Both the position numbers and the translations under genes were made by a program. The notes beneath the pieces were generated by a model. It was not told where the DNA came from, did no database searches, and saw nothing but the letters and a program-made list of their open reading frames with translations. Shown here piece after piece: positions 47,462 to 55,944 of a DNA stretch of 64,000 bases. Where the stretch lies: assembly GCF_900184945.1 (NCBI RefSeq), contig NZ_FXYF01000006.1, positions 124,001 to 188,000 on the forward strand. The letters are read 5' to 3'. The DNA comes from Antarctobacter aquimaris (lineage in GTDB: Bacteria > Pseudomonadota > Alphaproteobacteria > Rhodobacterales > Rhodobacteraceae). Numbering within the stretch: position 1 is the stretch's first letter; each line of letters starts with the position of its first letter.

Positions 47462-47509
47462 CTGCGGTGCAGAATTTCCCTTGAAATGCCGCACCGCAGC
47501 ATGCATATT
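47462..47509 (+). promoter_or_regulatory. phaP1 promoter with PhaR-type operators
   Basis: CTGCGGTGCAG (47462-47472) fits CTGC-N3-GCAG exactly, and CCGCACCGCAG (47489-47499) fits with one mismatch. TTGAAA (47481-47486) and CATATT (47504-47509) are spaced 17 bases, so the second operator lies inside the promoter spacer, as expected for a repressor. Confidence 0.75.
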
Positions 47510-47566
47510 GTGGATAGTCACAGAGACGGGGCGGACCCGGACCAGCATCAGATGAGGACGACGAAG

Positions 47567-48016
47567 ATGGCACAGACCCAGGATTTCACCGCGATGATGA
47601 AAGACATGATGGGCGCATTCCCCGTGGACACCAAGGCCATGGAAGACGCGTTCAAGACCACCGCAACCATGAACGAGAAGCTCTCGGCCGTGGCCCTGGA
47701 AGCCGCCGAGAAGTCGAGCGAACTGTCGTCGGCATGGACCAAGTCGACCCTGGCCAAGCTGGCCGAGATGTCGAAGGCCAAGGCAGAGCCGGCCGACTAC
47801 GCCAAGGCGATGACCGATTTCGCCTCCGCGCAGGCCGAGATCGCCTCCGAGAACATGGCTGCCTTTGCCGAGATCGCCAAGAAGGTCCAGATGGACACCG
47901 TCGAGCTGCTGATGGCCGCTGGCAAGGACTTCTCCGAAGACGCCACCGCCGCCGTCAAGAAGGCCACCGACGAGATGACCTCGGCCGCCAAGAAGGCCAC
48001 CTCGGCCGCCAAGTAA
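47567..48016 (+). CDS. phaP: Phasin (PHA granule surface protein), first copy
   Basis: This 149-residue, alanine- and lysine-rich helical protein coats PHA granules. It starts MAQTQDFTAMMKDMMGAFPVDTK... and has no signal peptide or membrane segment; the phasin_2 coiled-coil core covers most of the chain. The C-terminus is a KKAT/SAAK-rich tail. An in-frame ATG at 47552 is possible, but 47567 gives the N-terminus shared with the second copy. Granule-level control by PhaR is expected from the operators upstream. Confidence 0.92.
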   Translation: MAQTQDFTAMMKDMMGAFPVDTKAMEDAFKTTATMNEKLSAVALEAAEKSSELSSAWTKSTLAKLAEMSKAKAEPADYAKAMTDFASAQAEIASENMAAFAEIAKKVQMDTVELLMAAGKDFSEDATAAVKKATDEMTSAAKKATSAAK

Positions 48017-48075
48017 TTCGGCTACGGCCGAACCGGAATTTGCGCCCTCTCCTCCCAATCGAGGCGCAATATCCT

Positions 48076-48106
48076 GGGGCAGGATCTTCGGATCCTGCCC
48101 CTTTTT
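48076..48106 (+). terminator. Rho-independent terminator of phaP1
   Basis: GGGGCAGGATC and GATCCTGCCCC form a perfect 11-bp stem with the stable TTCG loop, followed by TTTTT. Confidence 0.9.
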
Positions 48107-48163
48107 CGTTGCGCCGTCGCCAGGCCCGGCGGCACGGGTGCGACACTTCGGACCAGAAAAATT

Positions 48164-48214
48164 CTGCGTCGCAGCAAGATATCACTTGAAATGCTGCATC
48201 GCAGCATGCATATT
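48164..48214 (+). promoter_or_regulatory. phaP2 promoter with PhaR-type operators
   Basis: CTGCGTCGCAG (48164-48174) and CTGCATCGCAG (48194-48204) are both exact CTGC-N3-GCAG sites. TTGAAA (48186-48191) and CATATT (48209-48214) lie 17 bases apart with the second operator between them. The layout is the same as for phaP1. Confidence 0.8.
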
Positions 48215-48278
48215 GAGGACAGCTGCAGAACACGGGGACATCCCGGAGCAGAATGAACCAGATGCAAGGATGACTGAC

Positions 48279-48728
48279 ATGGCACAGACCCCCGATTTCA
48301 CCACGATGATGAAAGACATGATGGGCGCATTCCCCGTTGACACCAAAGTCATGGAAGATGCGTTCAAGACCAACGCGACGCTGAACGAAAAGCTGTCGGG
48401 CGTGGCGATCGAAGCCGCCGGCAAGTCCGCCGAGCTGTCCGCCGCATGGACCAAGGACACCCTGTCCAAGCTGGCCTCGATGTCGAAAGCCAAGAAAGAG
48501 CCCGCCGACTACGCCAAGGCGATGACCGATTTCGCATCGGCCCAGGCGGAAGTGGCTGCCGAGAACATGGCCGCCTTCGCCGAGATCGCCAAGCGCGTTC
48601 AGATGGACACCGTCGAGCTGCTGATGGCCGCCGGCAAGGACCTGTCGGAAGACGCCACCGCCGCCGTCAAGAAGGCCACCAACGAGGCAACCACCGTTGC
48701 CAAGAAGGCCACCGCAGCGGCCAAGTAA
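48279..48728 (+). CDS. phaP: Phasin, second copy
   Basis: This 149-residue protein is about 85% identical by eye to the phasin encoded 263 bases upstream, with no gaps. Differences are mostly conservative and cluster in the central helices (for example EKSSELSSAWTKSTLAKL against GKSAELSAAWTKDTLSKL). It arose by a tandem duplication that included promoter, operators, 3' untranslated segment and terminator. ATG at 48279 has AAGGA at 9 bases. It occupies the place where phaR is often found in related genomes. Confidence 0.92.
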   Translation: MAQTPDFTTMMKDMMGAFPVDTKVMEDAFKTNATLNEKLSGVAIEAAGKSAELSAAWTKDTLSKLASMSKAKKEPADYAKAMTDFASAQAEVAAENMAAFAEIAKRVQMDTVELLMAAGKDLSEDATAAVKKATNEATTVAKKATAAAK

Positions 48729-48788
48729 TTCGGCCCAGGCCGATTTGGGAATTTGCGCCCTCTCCTCCCAGTTTAGGCGCGATGACCC

Positions 48789-48821
48789 GAGGCGGGATCT
48801 CCGGATCCCGCCTCTTTTTTT
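48789..48821 (+). terminator. Rho-independent terminator of phaP2
   Basis: GAGGCGGGATC and GATCCCGCCTC form a perfect 11-bp stem with a TCCG loop, followed by seven T residues. Confidence 0.9.
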
Positions 48822-49172
48822 GTGTTGCCCTGGCGGCCGTCGATCGGGTCGCGATAGCCCCCGCATCCCGGAAACACGTCTGCCACGGCTTCGGCTCCAG
48901 CCGCGTCGTCCGTCGGCCCGCCGCGGCGCTCCCGGGCGCGCGTCCACAGCGCATGGGCCACATCCTCGTGGGTCGAGTCCGGATCGGCGATGAGGTCCGG
49001 GCGCAGTCTTTTTTCCGGGTGCGTCAGAAAATAGTCGGAAAATGCAATCAAAGCGGTCGCGCAAGCGGATGGCGTTCACCTTGGGACGCGTCACCCGATG
49101 CACTTCGGCCACGGGACCGGACGAAGCCCAAAGACCGCAAACGCGTCGGGCAAAGCGGTGTCCGATCGGATC

Positions 49173-49204
49173 GAAGCCCCGGACGCAACCACGTCCGGGG
49201 CTTC
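49173..49204 (-). terminator. Terminator-like hairpin after scoB
   Basis: GAAGCCCCGGACG and CGTCCGGGGCTTC form a perfect 13-bp stem around a 6-base loop, 7 bases past the scoB stop. There is no U-tract. Confidence 0.6.
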
Positions 49205-49210
49205 GGGATA

Positions 49211-49834
49211 TCAGACGATGGTCGCCTCGGTCGCCGCGATCAGTTCTTCGCGGGTCACGCCATCGGCGCATTCGACAATGTGCAGGCCCTTGTCGGTCAC
49301 GTCCAGCACGCCGAGGTTGGTGATGATGCGGTCGACCACGCCCTTGCCGGTCAGCGGCAGGGTGCATTCCTTCAGCACCTTCGACTCACCATGCTTGTTG
49401 GTGTGGTCCATCACCACGATCACCCGGCCGACACCGGCCACCAGGTCCATCGCGCCGCCCATGCCCTTGACCAGCTTGCCCGGGATCATCCAGTTCGCCA
49501 GGTCGCCCTTTTCCGAGACCTCCATGGCGCCCAGGATCGCCGCCGCGATCTTGCCGCCGCGGATCATGCCGAACGACGTCGCGCTGTCGAAATAGGAGGT
49601 GCGCGCCAGTTCGGTGATGGTCTGCTTGCCGGCGTTGATCAGGTCCGGGTCCTCTTCGCCCTCATAGGGGAAGGGCCCCATTCCCAACATGCCGTTTTCG
49701 GATTGCAGCGTGATGTCCTTGTCACCGACGTAGTTGGCGACCAGCGTCGGGATGCCGATCCCGAGGTTCACGTACATCCCGTCTTCGAGTTCCTGCGCCG
49801 CCCGTGCGGCCATCTGGTTGCGGTCCCAGGGCAT
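49211..49834 (-). CDS. scoB: Succinyl-CoA:3-ketoacid CoA-transferase subunit B
   Basis: This 207-residue beta subunit is part of the enzyme that activates acetoacetate with CoA from succinyl-CoA. It carries the active-site glutamate in SENGMLGMGPFPYEGEEDPDLINAGK, plus GIGIPTLVANYV and GGAMDLVAGVGRVIVVMDHTNKHG. Its start overlaps the alpha-subunit stop by one base (TAATG). Next to the PHA genes it would return the monomer breakdown product acetoacetate to central metabolism. A 54-residue in-frame extension was discarded. Confidence 0.94.
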   Translation of the reverse strand: MPWDRNQMAARAAQELEDGMYVNLGIGIPTLVANYVGDKDITLQSENGMLGMGPFPYEGEEDPDLINAGKQTITELARTSYFDSATSFGMIRGGKIAAAILGAMEVSEKGDLANWMIPGKLVKGMGGAMDLVAGVGRVIVVMDHTNKHGESKVLKECTLPLTGKGVVDRIITNLGVLDVTDKGLHIVECADGVTREELIAATEATIV

Positions 49835-50538
49835 TACACTTCCTCCCGCTTGCGCACGGTGCGCTGCTCGATGCGCTTTTCGTGCTGGCCTTGCACCAGA
49901 CGGTGCACGTAGATCCCCGGCAGGTGGATGTGGTCCGGGTCGAGCGAGCCGCGCGGTACGATCTCCTCGACCTCGGCGACGCAGATCTTGCCGCACATCG
50001 CCGCCGGCGGGTTGAAGTTGCGCGCGGTCTTGCGGAACACCAGGTTGCCGGTGTCGTCGGCCTTCCAGGCCTTGACGATCGACAGGTCGGCAAAGATCCC
50101 CTGTTCGAGGATGTAGGTTTCGCCGTTGAAGTCCTTGTGCTCCTTGCCCTCGGCGATCACCGTGCCCACACCGGTCTTGGTGTAGAAGCCCGGGATGCCG
50201 CAGCCGCCGGCGCGCATGCGCTCGGCCAGGGTGCCCTGAGGGTTGAACTCCAGCTCCAGCTCACCCGACAGGTATTGCCGCATGAATTCGGCGTTCTCGC
50301 CCACGTAGGACGACATCATCTTCCTGACCTGCCTGGTTTCCAGAAGCTTGCCCAGGCCGAACCCGTCGACGCCGGCGTTGTTGGACGCGACGGTCAGGTT
50401 CTTGACACCGCTGGCCACGATCGCGTCGATCAGCAGTTCCGGAATGCCGCAGAGACCGAAGCCCCCCGAGGCGATCAACATCCCGTCGTGCAGGACGCCG
50501 TCAAGCGCCTCCGCCGCCGAGCCGTAGACCTTTTTCAT
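49834..50538 (-). CDS. scoA: Succinyl-CoA:3-ketoacid CoA-transferase subunit A
   Basis: This 234-residue alpha subunit begins MKKVYGSAAEALDGVLHDGMLIASGGFGLCGIPE, which contains the CoA-transferase family I signature (GGFGLCGIP). SNNAGVDGFGLG and GGCGIPGFYTKTGVGTVIAEGKEH are also typical. It works as a complex with ScoB. GGGGGC lies before the ATG at 50538. The pair forms a leftward operon of its own. Confidence 0.94.
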   Translation of the reverse strand: MKKVYGSAAEALDGVLHDGMLIASGGFGLCGIPELLIDAIVASGVKNLTVASNNAGVDGFGLGKLLETRQVRKMMSSYVGENAEFMRQYLSGELELEFNPQGTLAERMRAGGCGIPGFYTKTGVGTVIAEGKEHKDFNGETYILEQGIFADLSIVKAWKADDTGNLVFRKTARNFNPPAAMCGKICVAEVEEIVPRGSLDPDHIHLPGIYVHRLVQGQHEKRIEQRTVRKREEV

Positions 50539-50624
50539 GGCTTGTGCCCCCATACAATTCGAATGTTGGGGTTGTCGCCGCCGCGCAGCAAAGAGTCAAT
50601 GCGCGTGCGGCGACCGCCAGGGTA

Positions 50625-51197
50625 TCAGATGAGACGAACCTGGGTGCCGATCGGCACGAGCGCGTACAGCTCTTCGATCTTCTCATTGTACAGGCCAATG
50701 CAGCCATCCGACGAGGGGCGGCCGATCTTGCGCGTGTCATGCGTGCCGTGGATCAGGTAGGCCGGCCAGTCAAGGTACAGCGCATGGGTGCCCAGCGGGT
50801 TGTCCGGCGCGCCACCGGCCACCGGCTTCCAGTCGGGAAAACGCTCCATCTGGCTGGCGGTCGGTGTCCAGGTCGGGCCGACCTTCTTGCGCACAACCTC
50901 GGTGTAGCCGCGCCGTGTCAGCTCGTCGGTCTTGGGAACCGAGGTGGGGTAGACGCGGTAATCGGTGCCGTCCCCGCTCCAGTAGTGCAGCGCGCGGCTG
51001 GCGGTGTCGCAGACGATGCAGCCGGCGCCGAGGCTGTCGAAATGGTCACGCCAGTCCTGGCTGACAAAGCTCGACACGTTGCGGCGCACAACTGCGTTGA
51101 TCTCGCGCTGCTCCTGAGCCCGGACCTGCGCGGGAAGGATCAGCGCCGCGCCGGCGCCGATCATCACGTTGCGACGTGAAAGGGCGATCTTTTTCAT
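50625..51197 (-). CDS. L,D-transpeptidase (YkuD family), exported
   Basis: This 190-residue periplasmic enzyme makes 3-3 cross-links in peptidoglycan or anchors proteins to it. The catalytic motif is IHGTHDTRKIG followed by SSDGCIGLYN, with the nucleophilic cysteine in DGCIGL. The N-terminal signal contains two arginines (SRRNVMIGAGAALILPAQVRA), so Tat export is possible. GGAG lies before the ATG at 51197. Confidence 0.92.
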   Translation of the reverse strand: MKKIALSRRNVMIGAGAALILPAQVRAQEQREINAVVRRNVSSFVSQDWRDHFDSLGAGCIVCDTASRALHYWSGDGTDYRVYPTSVPKTDELTRRGYTEVVRKKVGPTWTPTASQMERFPDWKPVAGGAPDNPLGTHALYLDWPAYLIHGTHDTRKIGRPSSDGCIGLYNEKIEELYALVPIGTQVRLI

Positions 51198-51299
51198 GCT
51201 GCTCTCCAAGCCTGTCCTGTTTCCCTCCCGAGTACAGGACGCCGCAGCGCAGCACCAATCACATTCCGTTCAAACGATCCGGGTTTCCCGTGAGGGGCG

Positions 51300-53984
51300 T
51301 CAGCCCTTGGCCGCCTTCTTGGCCGCGGGCTTCCTGGCGGCCGTCTTCTTCGCCGCGGGCTTTTTCTCGGTCGCCTTCTTGGCCGCCGGCTTCTTCTTGC
51401 CGGACTTGGAGGCCTTGTCGTCGATCAGCGCCACCGCCGCCTCGAGCGTGATGTCCTTGGGGTCGGCGTCCTTGGGCAGGGTCGCGTTGACCTTTTCCCA
51501 TTTGACGTAGGGTCCGTAGCGGCCTTCGTAGACGTTGATCGCGCCGCCCGCCTTGGGGTGTTCACCCAATTCGCGCAGCGGCTTGACCGTGGCGCCCCGC
51601 CCGCGTCCCGGGTTGGCGCGTTTCTCGGCGATCAGCTCCACCGCGCGGTTCATGCCGATCTCGAAAACCTCCTGGAATTCCTTGAGGTTGACGTAGACCG
51701 GCTTGTCCTCGTCCGGCAGCTGGTGCATCAGGTAGGGCCCGAAGCGGCCCAGGTTCGAACTGACCGCCCCGCCGTCCGGGTGCATCCCGATCTGGCGCGG
51801 CAGGGTCAGCAGCGTCATCGCCTTTTCCAGCGTCAAGTCGTCCGGGTGCCAGCCGGGCAGGAAATCGCCCTTTGCCTTGGGCAGCGAGGCGCGCGGCGGC
51901 TTCTTGTTCTCCGGCGTCGGCTCGCCGCGCTGCACGTAGGGACCAAAGCGGCCGGACTTCAGCCAGATCTCGTCGCCTTCGACCGCGCCCAGCAGCCGTT
52001 CGTCGCCCTCGGCGCCCTCGCCCGCGATCGGGCGGGTGTAGGTGCATTCCGGGTAGTTGCCGCAACCGACGAAGCCGCCGGTGCGCGAGGTCTTGAGGTG
52101 CAATTGCCCCAGCCCGCACTTCGGGCAGATGCGCGGATCGCTGCCATCGTCGCGCGGCGGATACAGCTGCGGCGCCAGCGCCTCGTCCAGCACGTCCAGC
52201 ACCTCGGAGATGCGCAGCTCGGAGGTCTCGGCGATGGCGGCGCTGAAATCGCGCCAGAACTTGGTCAGCAGGTCCTTGTAGTCTTCCTCGCCCGCCGACA
52301 CGCTGTCGAGCTCGTCCTCCAGCGCGGCGGTGAAGTCATATTCCACGTAACGCTTGAAGAAGTTCAGCAGGAAGATGGTGACGATCCGGCCCTTGTCCTC
52401 GGGGATCAGGCGGTTCTGTTCCTTGCGGACGTATTCGCGGTCCTGGATCGTGGTCACGATCGAGGCATAGGTCGACGGCCGCCCGATCCCCAGCTCTTCC
52501 ATCCGCTTGACCAGCGTCGCCTCGGTGTAGCGCGGCGGCGGCTGGGTAAAGCTCTGGGTGGCCAGGGTCGCGCCGTCCTTCGAGATCACCGCGCGCGGCT
52601 TGTCGGCACCGTCCATCGCCTTGGCATAGGCGCTCTTGAGCGCGCCGCCGTCAAAGGCGGCGTTCTCGCCCTGCATGATCTGCGGCAGGCGCTTTTCGTC
52701 GTCCTCGACCGGCTCGTCGCGGCCCTCTTCGTAAACTTTGAGAAAGCCGTCGAACAGCACCACCTGCCCGGTGGCGCGCAGGCCGACCTGGCCGTCCTCG
52801 CTGCCGATCTCGACCGTGGTGCGCTCCAGCCGCGCGGCCTCCATCTGGCAGGCCAGCGTGCGCTTCCAGATCAGGTCGTAGAGCTTGCGCTGGTCCGGGT
52901 CCGACAGGCGCAGCGCGCCCGCGTCCTTGGTCATCTCGGTCGGGCGGATGCACTCGTGCGCTTCCTGCGCATTCTTGGCCTTGTTCTTGTACATGCGCGG
53001 GCTGGCGGGCACGTATTCCTTGCCGTAGCGGTCCTTGATCGCGTCGCGCGCGGCCATGACCGCCTCGGGCGCCATGTCGATGCCGTCGGTCCGCATGTAG
53101 GTGATGTGACCGGCCTCGTACAGCCGCTGCGCCGCGTTCATCGTCTGCCGCGCGCCCATGCCGAACTTGCGGCTGGCCTCCTGTTGCAGGGTCGAGGTCA
53201 TGAAAGGCGCGGACGGATTGCGTGAGGCGGGCTTGGCCTCCACGCTGAGCACCTTGAGCTTGCGCTTGGCCACCGCGTCGACGGCCATCTCGGCCTGGGT
53301 GGCGTTCTCGAGGTCGTAGCGGTCCAGCTTGTTGCCGGCGAGGCTGACGAGACGCGCCTCGAAGCTCTGGCCGCGCGGCGTGGTCAGCTGCGCCTTCACC
53401 TGCCAGTATTCGCGGGCGCGAAACGCCTCGATCTCCATCTCGCGTTCGACGATCAGCCGCAGGCAGACCGACTGCACGCGGCCCGCGCTGCGCGCGCCGG
53501 GCAGCTTGCGCCACAGCACCGGCGACAGGTTGAAGCCGACGAGGTAGTCCAGCGCGCGGCGCGCCAGGTAGGCCTCGACCAGCGGCGCGTCGATGTCGCG
53601 CGGGTTCTTCATCGCCTCGGTGACGGCGGCCTTGGTGATGGCGTTGAAGGTCACGCGCTCGACCTTGGTGGTCTTCTTGATCGAGCGGCGCTTGGTCAGC
53701 GCCTCCTTGAGGTGCCAGCTGATCGCCTCGCCCTCGCGGTCGGGGTCGGTCGCTAGGATCAGTTCGTCATCGTCCTTGAGCGCCTCGGCGATGGCGGCGA
53801 CATGCTTGCGCGAATCGTTGGCGATCTCCCAGGTCATCTCGAACCCGGCGTCGGGATCGACCGAGCCGTCCTTGGCCGGCAGGTCGCGCACGTGGCCGTA
53901 GGATGCCAGAACGGTATAGCCGGACCCCAGATACTTGTTGATTGTCTTGGCCTTGGCCGGGGATTCGACGACAACGACGGGCAT
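51300..53984 (-). CDS. topA: DNA topoisomerase I
   Basis: This 894-residue type IA topoisomerase relaxes negative supercoils. It has the TOPRIM start VVVESPAKAKTINKYLG and DPDREGEAISWHL. The active-site tyrosine is Tyr296 in HITYMRTDG. A C-terminal zinc ribbon shows CPKCGLGQLHLKTSRTGGFVGCGNYPEC, and several TOPO_C repeats (for example FGPYVQRG and YGPYVKW) follow. The last 35 residues are a Lys/Ala-rich tail of KKPAAKK-type repeats that probably binds DNA. Confidence 0.96.
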   Translation of the reverse strand: MPVVVVESPAKAKTINKYLGSGYTVLASYGHVRDLPAKDGSVDPDAGFEMTWEIANDSRKHVAAIAEALKDDDELILATDPDREGEAISWHLKEALTKRRSIKKTTKVERVTFNAITKAAVTEAMKNPRDIDAPLVEAYLARRALDYLVGFNLSPVLWRKLPGARSAGRVQSVCLRLIVEREMEIEAFRAREYWQVKAQLTTPRGQSFEARLVSLAGNKLDRYDLENATQAEMAVDAVAKRKLKVLSVEAKPASRNPSAPFMTSTLQQEASRKFGMGARQTMNAAQRLYEAGHITYMRTDGIDMAPEAVMAARDAIKDRYGKEYVPASPRMYKNKAKNAQEAHECIRPTEMTKDAGALRLSDPDQRKLYDLIWKRTLACQMEAARLERTTVEIGSEDGQVGLRATGQVVLFDGFLKVYEEGRDEPVEDDEKRLPQIMQGENAAFDGGALKSAYAKAMDGADKPRAVISKDGATLATQSFTQPPPRYTEATLVKRMEELGIGRPSTYASIVTTIQDREYVRKEQNRLIPEDKGRIVTIFLLNFFKRYVEYDFTAALEDELDSVSAGEEDYKDLLTKFWRDFSAAIAETSELRISEVLDVLDEALAPQLYPPRDDGSDPRICPKCGLGQLHLKTSRTGGFVGCGNYPECTYTRPIAGEGAEGDERLLGAVEGDEIWLKSGRFGPYVQRGEPTPENKKPPRASLPKAKGDFLPGWHPDDLTLEKAMTLLTLPRQIGMHPDGGAVSSNLGRFGPYLMHQLPDEDKPVYVNLKEFQEVFEIGMNRAVELIAEKRANPGRGRGATVKPLRELGEHPKAGGAINVYEGRYGPYVKWEKVNATLPKDADPKDITLEAAVALIDDKASKSGKKKPAAKKATEKKPAAKKTAARKPAAKKAAKG

Positions 53985-54172
53985 GTGGGGCTGCTACCTC
54001 GCGAGTTTTCTCTTGGGCCGCTTCGGGGCCGTGTCCGGGTCCGCGTATGGCGGGGCACCATGTGGGACGCAAGGCTGAATTGTCAATCCGGGGCGCTGTG
54101 ACGCTCTGGCGAGCCCTTCCCGCGCCGGGTGCCGGTGCGCTAGGGTGGCGCGCAGTCATCAGGAGAATTGTC

Positions 54173-54604
54173 ATGATCCGCGCTTTCGCCGCCGCCCTGT
54201 CGGCCTGCCTTGTCCTGCCCCTGCCCGGCCTTGCCTGGGAGACCCCGGCACCCGGGACGGCCCTGCGCGGCGACCTGATGGATGCGCTCCGGCCGCATGC
54301 CGAATGGATCCTTGGCGCGCCGGTGGTCTTTGTCGTCGACGACCTGCGGGTGTCGGGCAACGTGGCCTTTGCCAACCTGCACCCGGTGCGTCCCGGCGGG
54401 CGCGAGATCACCCGTGACGAGATCCCGCAGCGCGACGGCATGGACAACCCGTTCGACTGGGACGGCGTGCAGATGCAGGCGCTGTTTCAGCGCACTGGCG
54501 GCGGCTGGACCGCCGTGCACCATGTGATGGGGGCGACCGACGTCTGGTGGGCCAACCCCGAGTTCTGCCCGGTCTGGGGCGCGGTGATCCCCGAGGTCTG
54601 CTGA
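54173..54604 (+). CDS. Exported protein of unknown function
   Basis: This 143-residue protein has a signal peptide (MIRAFAAALSACLVLPLPGLA) and AGGAGA at good spacing. The mature part holds GAPVVFVVDDLRVSGNVAFANLHPVRPGG and ends with two cysteines (PEFCPVWGAVIPEVC) that could form a disulfide. I do not recognise a named family. It is convergent with dprA, the stops being 10 bases apart. Confidence 0.75.
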   Translation: MIRAFAAALSACLVLPLPGLAWETPAPGTALRGDLMDALRPHAEWILGAPVVFVVDDLRVSGNVAFANLHPVRPGGREITRDEIPQRDGMDNPFDWDGVQMQALFQRTGGGWTAVHHVMGATDVWWANPEFCPVWGAVIPEVC

Positions 54605-54614
54605 CAGCAAGGCA

Positions 54615-55796
54615 TCAATGCCGGGTCACCAGGCTCAGAAGCCCGCCCGGCTGGCGGCGGATGTGGCCATCCAGTTCCAGGTCCGTCAGCACCGGAGAGA
54701 CATGGCCCGCCGGCGCGCCCAGGTCGCGGATCAGTTGATCCTCGGCCACCGGCGAGGGCCCGAGCCGTTCGAGGATCCGGCGGTGCAGCGCGGCCGCGTC
54801 CAGCAGAGCCGCCCGATTGGCGTCGTCGCGCGGCGCAGGGTCCGGCGCGGGCGGCGCGAGGTCCAGTTCCGGCTGGTAGACCGGACCTGGCCTTGTCTCG
54901 ATCGGCGGCAAGGATTCAAGGATGTCCTCGACGTTGCGGATCAGTCGGGCGCCGTCGCGGATCAGCAGGTTGCAGCCGCCGGCCCGGGCGTCCATCGGAT
55001 GCCCCGGTACGGCCAAGACCTCGCGCCCCTGGTCCAGCGCATTGCGCGCGGTGATGAGCGAGCCGGATTTCGCCGCCGCCTCGACCACCACCACCGCCCG
55101 GGCCAGCCCCGAGACGATGCGGTTGCGGGTCGGGAAATGGCGGGCGATGGGCTGTAGGCCCACCGGCTGTTCGCTGATGCGGGCGCCGCCGGCCTGCAGG
55201 ATGTCCTCGGCCAGCCGGGTGTTTTCGGACGGGTAGAGCACATCCACCCCCCCGGCCATCACCGCCACCGTGCCATGCGGCAGCGCCGCCTGGTGCGCCG
55301 CGGTGTCGATGCCGCGCGCAAGGCCGGAGACCACGACATAGCCCGCCTCGCCCAGCCCCTCGGCCAGCCGCCGCGCCATGCGGGTGCCCAGCGACGAGGC
55401 GTTGCGCGCGCCCACGAGCGCGATCATCGGCCGGCGCAGCACGGCGGGCGCGCCGATCACCCACAGCAGGGGCGGCGCGTCGGAGATATCGGCAAGATCA
55501 GGGGGATAGTCCGGCTCGCCCCGGCAAACCAGCCGCGCACCTGCCCGGCGGCCCGCTTTCATTTCCGCCTCGATCACGCGCGGCGGGCAGACCTCGTAGT
55601 TGTCGACACCGGCGGCGCGGGCCACGTCGGGCAGCGCCGCAAGCGCGGTCGCCGCGTCGCCATGTTCGGCCATCAATTTCCAGAAGGTCGTGACCCCGAC
55701 ACGACGAGAGCGCAAGAGGCGGAGCCAGTCCACACGATGATCTTCCGTGGTGGGTGGGAGTGGGGGGTGAGTGGAAGAGTAACTTTCGTCGCGCAT
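54615..55796 (-). CDS. dprA: DNA-processing protein DprA
   Basis: This 393-residue protein loads RecA on incoming single-stranded DNA. The Rossmann-like core shows MIALVGARNASSLGTRMA, VSGLARGIDTAAHQAAL, GGVDVLYPSEN, SEQPVG and SGSLITARNALDQGREVLAVPG. A C-terminal winged-helix domain follows (about residues 330-390). In rhodobacterial relatives, DprA is needed to receive DNA from gene transfer agents. A CtrA-like box lies 45 bases upstream of its start. Confidence 0.95.
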   Translation of the reverse strand: MRDESYSSTHPPLPPTTEDHRVDWLRLLRSRRVGVTTFWKLMAEHGDAATALAALPDVARAAGVDNYEVCPPRVIEAEMKAGRRAGARLVCRGEPDYPPDLADISDAPPLLWVIGAPAVLRRPMIALVGARNASSLGTRMARRLAEGLGEAGYVVVSGLARGIDTAAHQAALPHGTVAVMAGGVDVLYPSENTRLAEDILQAGGARISEQPVGLQPIARHFPTRNRIVSGLARAVVVVEAAAKSGSLITARNALDQGREVLAVPGHPMDARAGGCNLLIRDGARLIRNVEDILESLPPIETRPGPVYQPELDLAPPAPDPAPRDDANRAALLDAAALHRRILERLGPSPVAEDQLIRDLGAPAGHVSPVLTDLELDGHIRRQPGGLLSLVTRH

Positions 55797-55840
55797 CCTG
55801 TCCCCGCCTTCTTGCAGGATCAGTCATAGCGCGCGTCTGG

Positions 55841-55855
55841 TTAATCAAGGGTAAA
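55841..55855 (-). promoter_or_regulatory. CtrA-like box upstream of dprA
   Basis: TTAA-TCAAGGG-TAAA matches the CtrA consensus TTAA-N7-TTAA at 7 of 8 positions. Read towards dprA it is TTTA-N7-TTAA followed by CC. It lies 45-59 bases before the dprA start codon. Confidence 0.45.
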
Positions 55856-55944
55856 CCGGAAGCTGATTCTTTTCGACGAATTCACCGCCAGTTCGTGGAC
55901 AATGCTTTGGGCGGACGCCGCAGGCCCGCCCATAGCCGTTCTGG

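Larger units (their letters stand above)
48729..49210. other. Intergenic region between phaP2 and the CoA-transferase genes
   Basis: This 482-base gap holds the phaP2 terminator at its left and the scoB hairpin at its right. A leftward frame (48773-49051, TTG start, 92 residues, beginning IAFSDYFLTHPEKRL) is open but runs through the phaP2 terminator and has no ribosome site, so I do not call it a gene. Confidence 0.55.

Noticed and set aside
45482-48058. An 858-codon leftward open frame opposite phaC and phaP1
   Set aside because: It is the mirror frame of a well-conserved PHA synthase and a phasin. Its product is Gly/Leu/Val/His-rich and matches no family.
48773-49051. Leftward 92-residue frame starting IAFSDYFLTHPEKRL
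   Set aside because: Its 3' part is the phaP2 terminator, its start would be TTG without a ribosome site, and no family is recognised. A remnant of an older gene is possible.
51300-51420. Repetitive purine/pyrimidine-biased tract at the end of topA
   Set aside because: It is the coding sequence of the Lys/Ala-rich C-terminal tail common in alphaproteobacterial TopA, not a separate repeat element.
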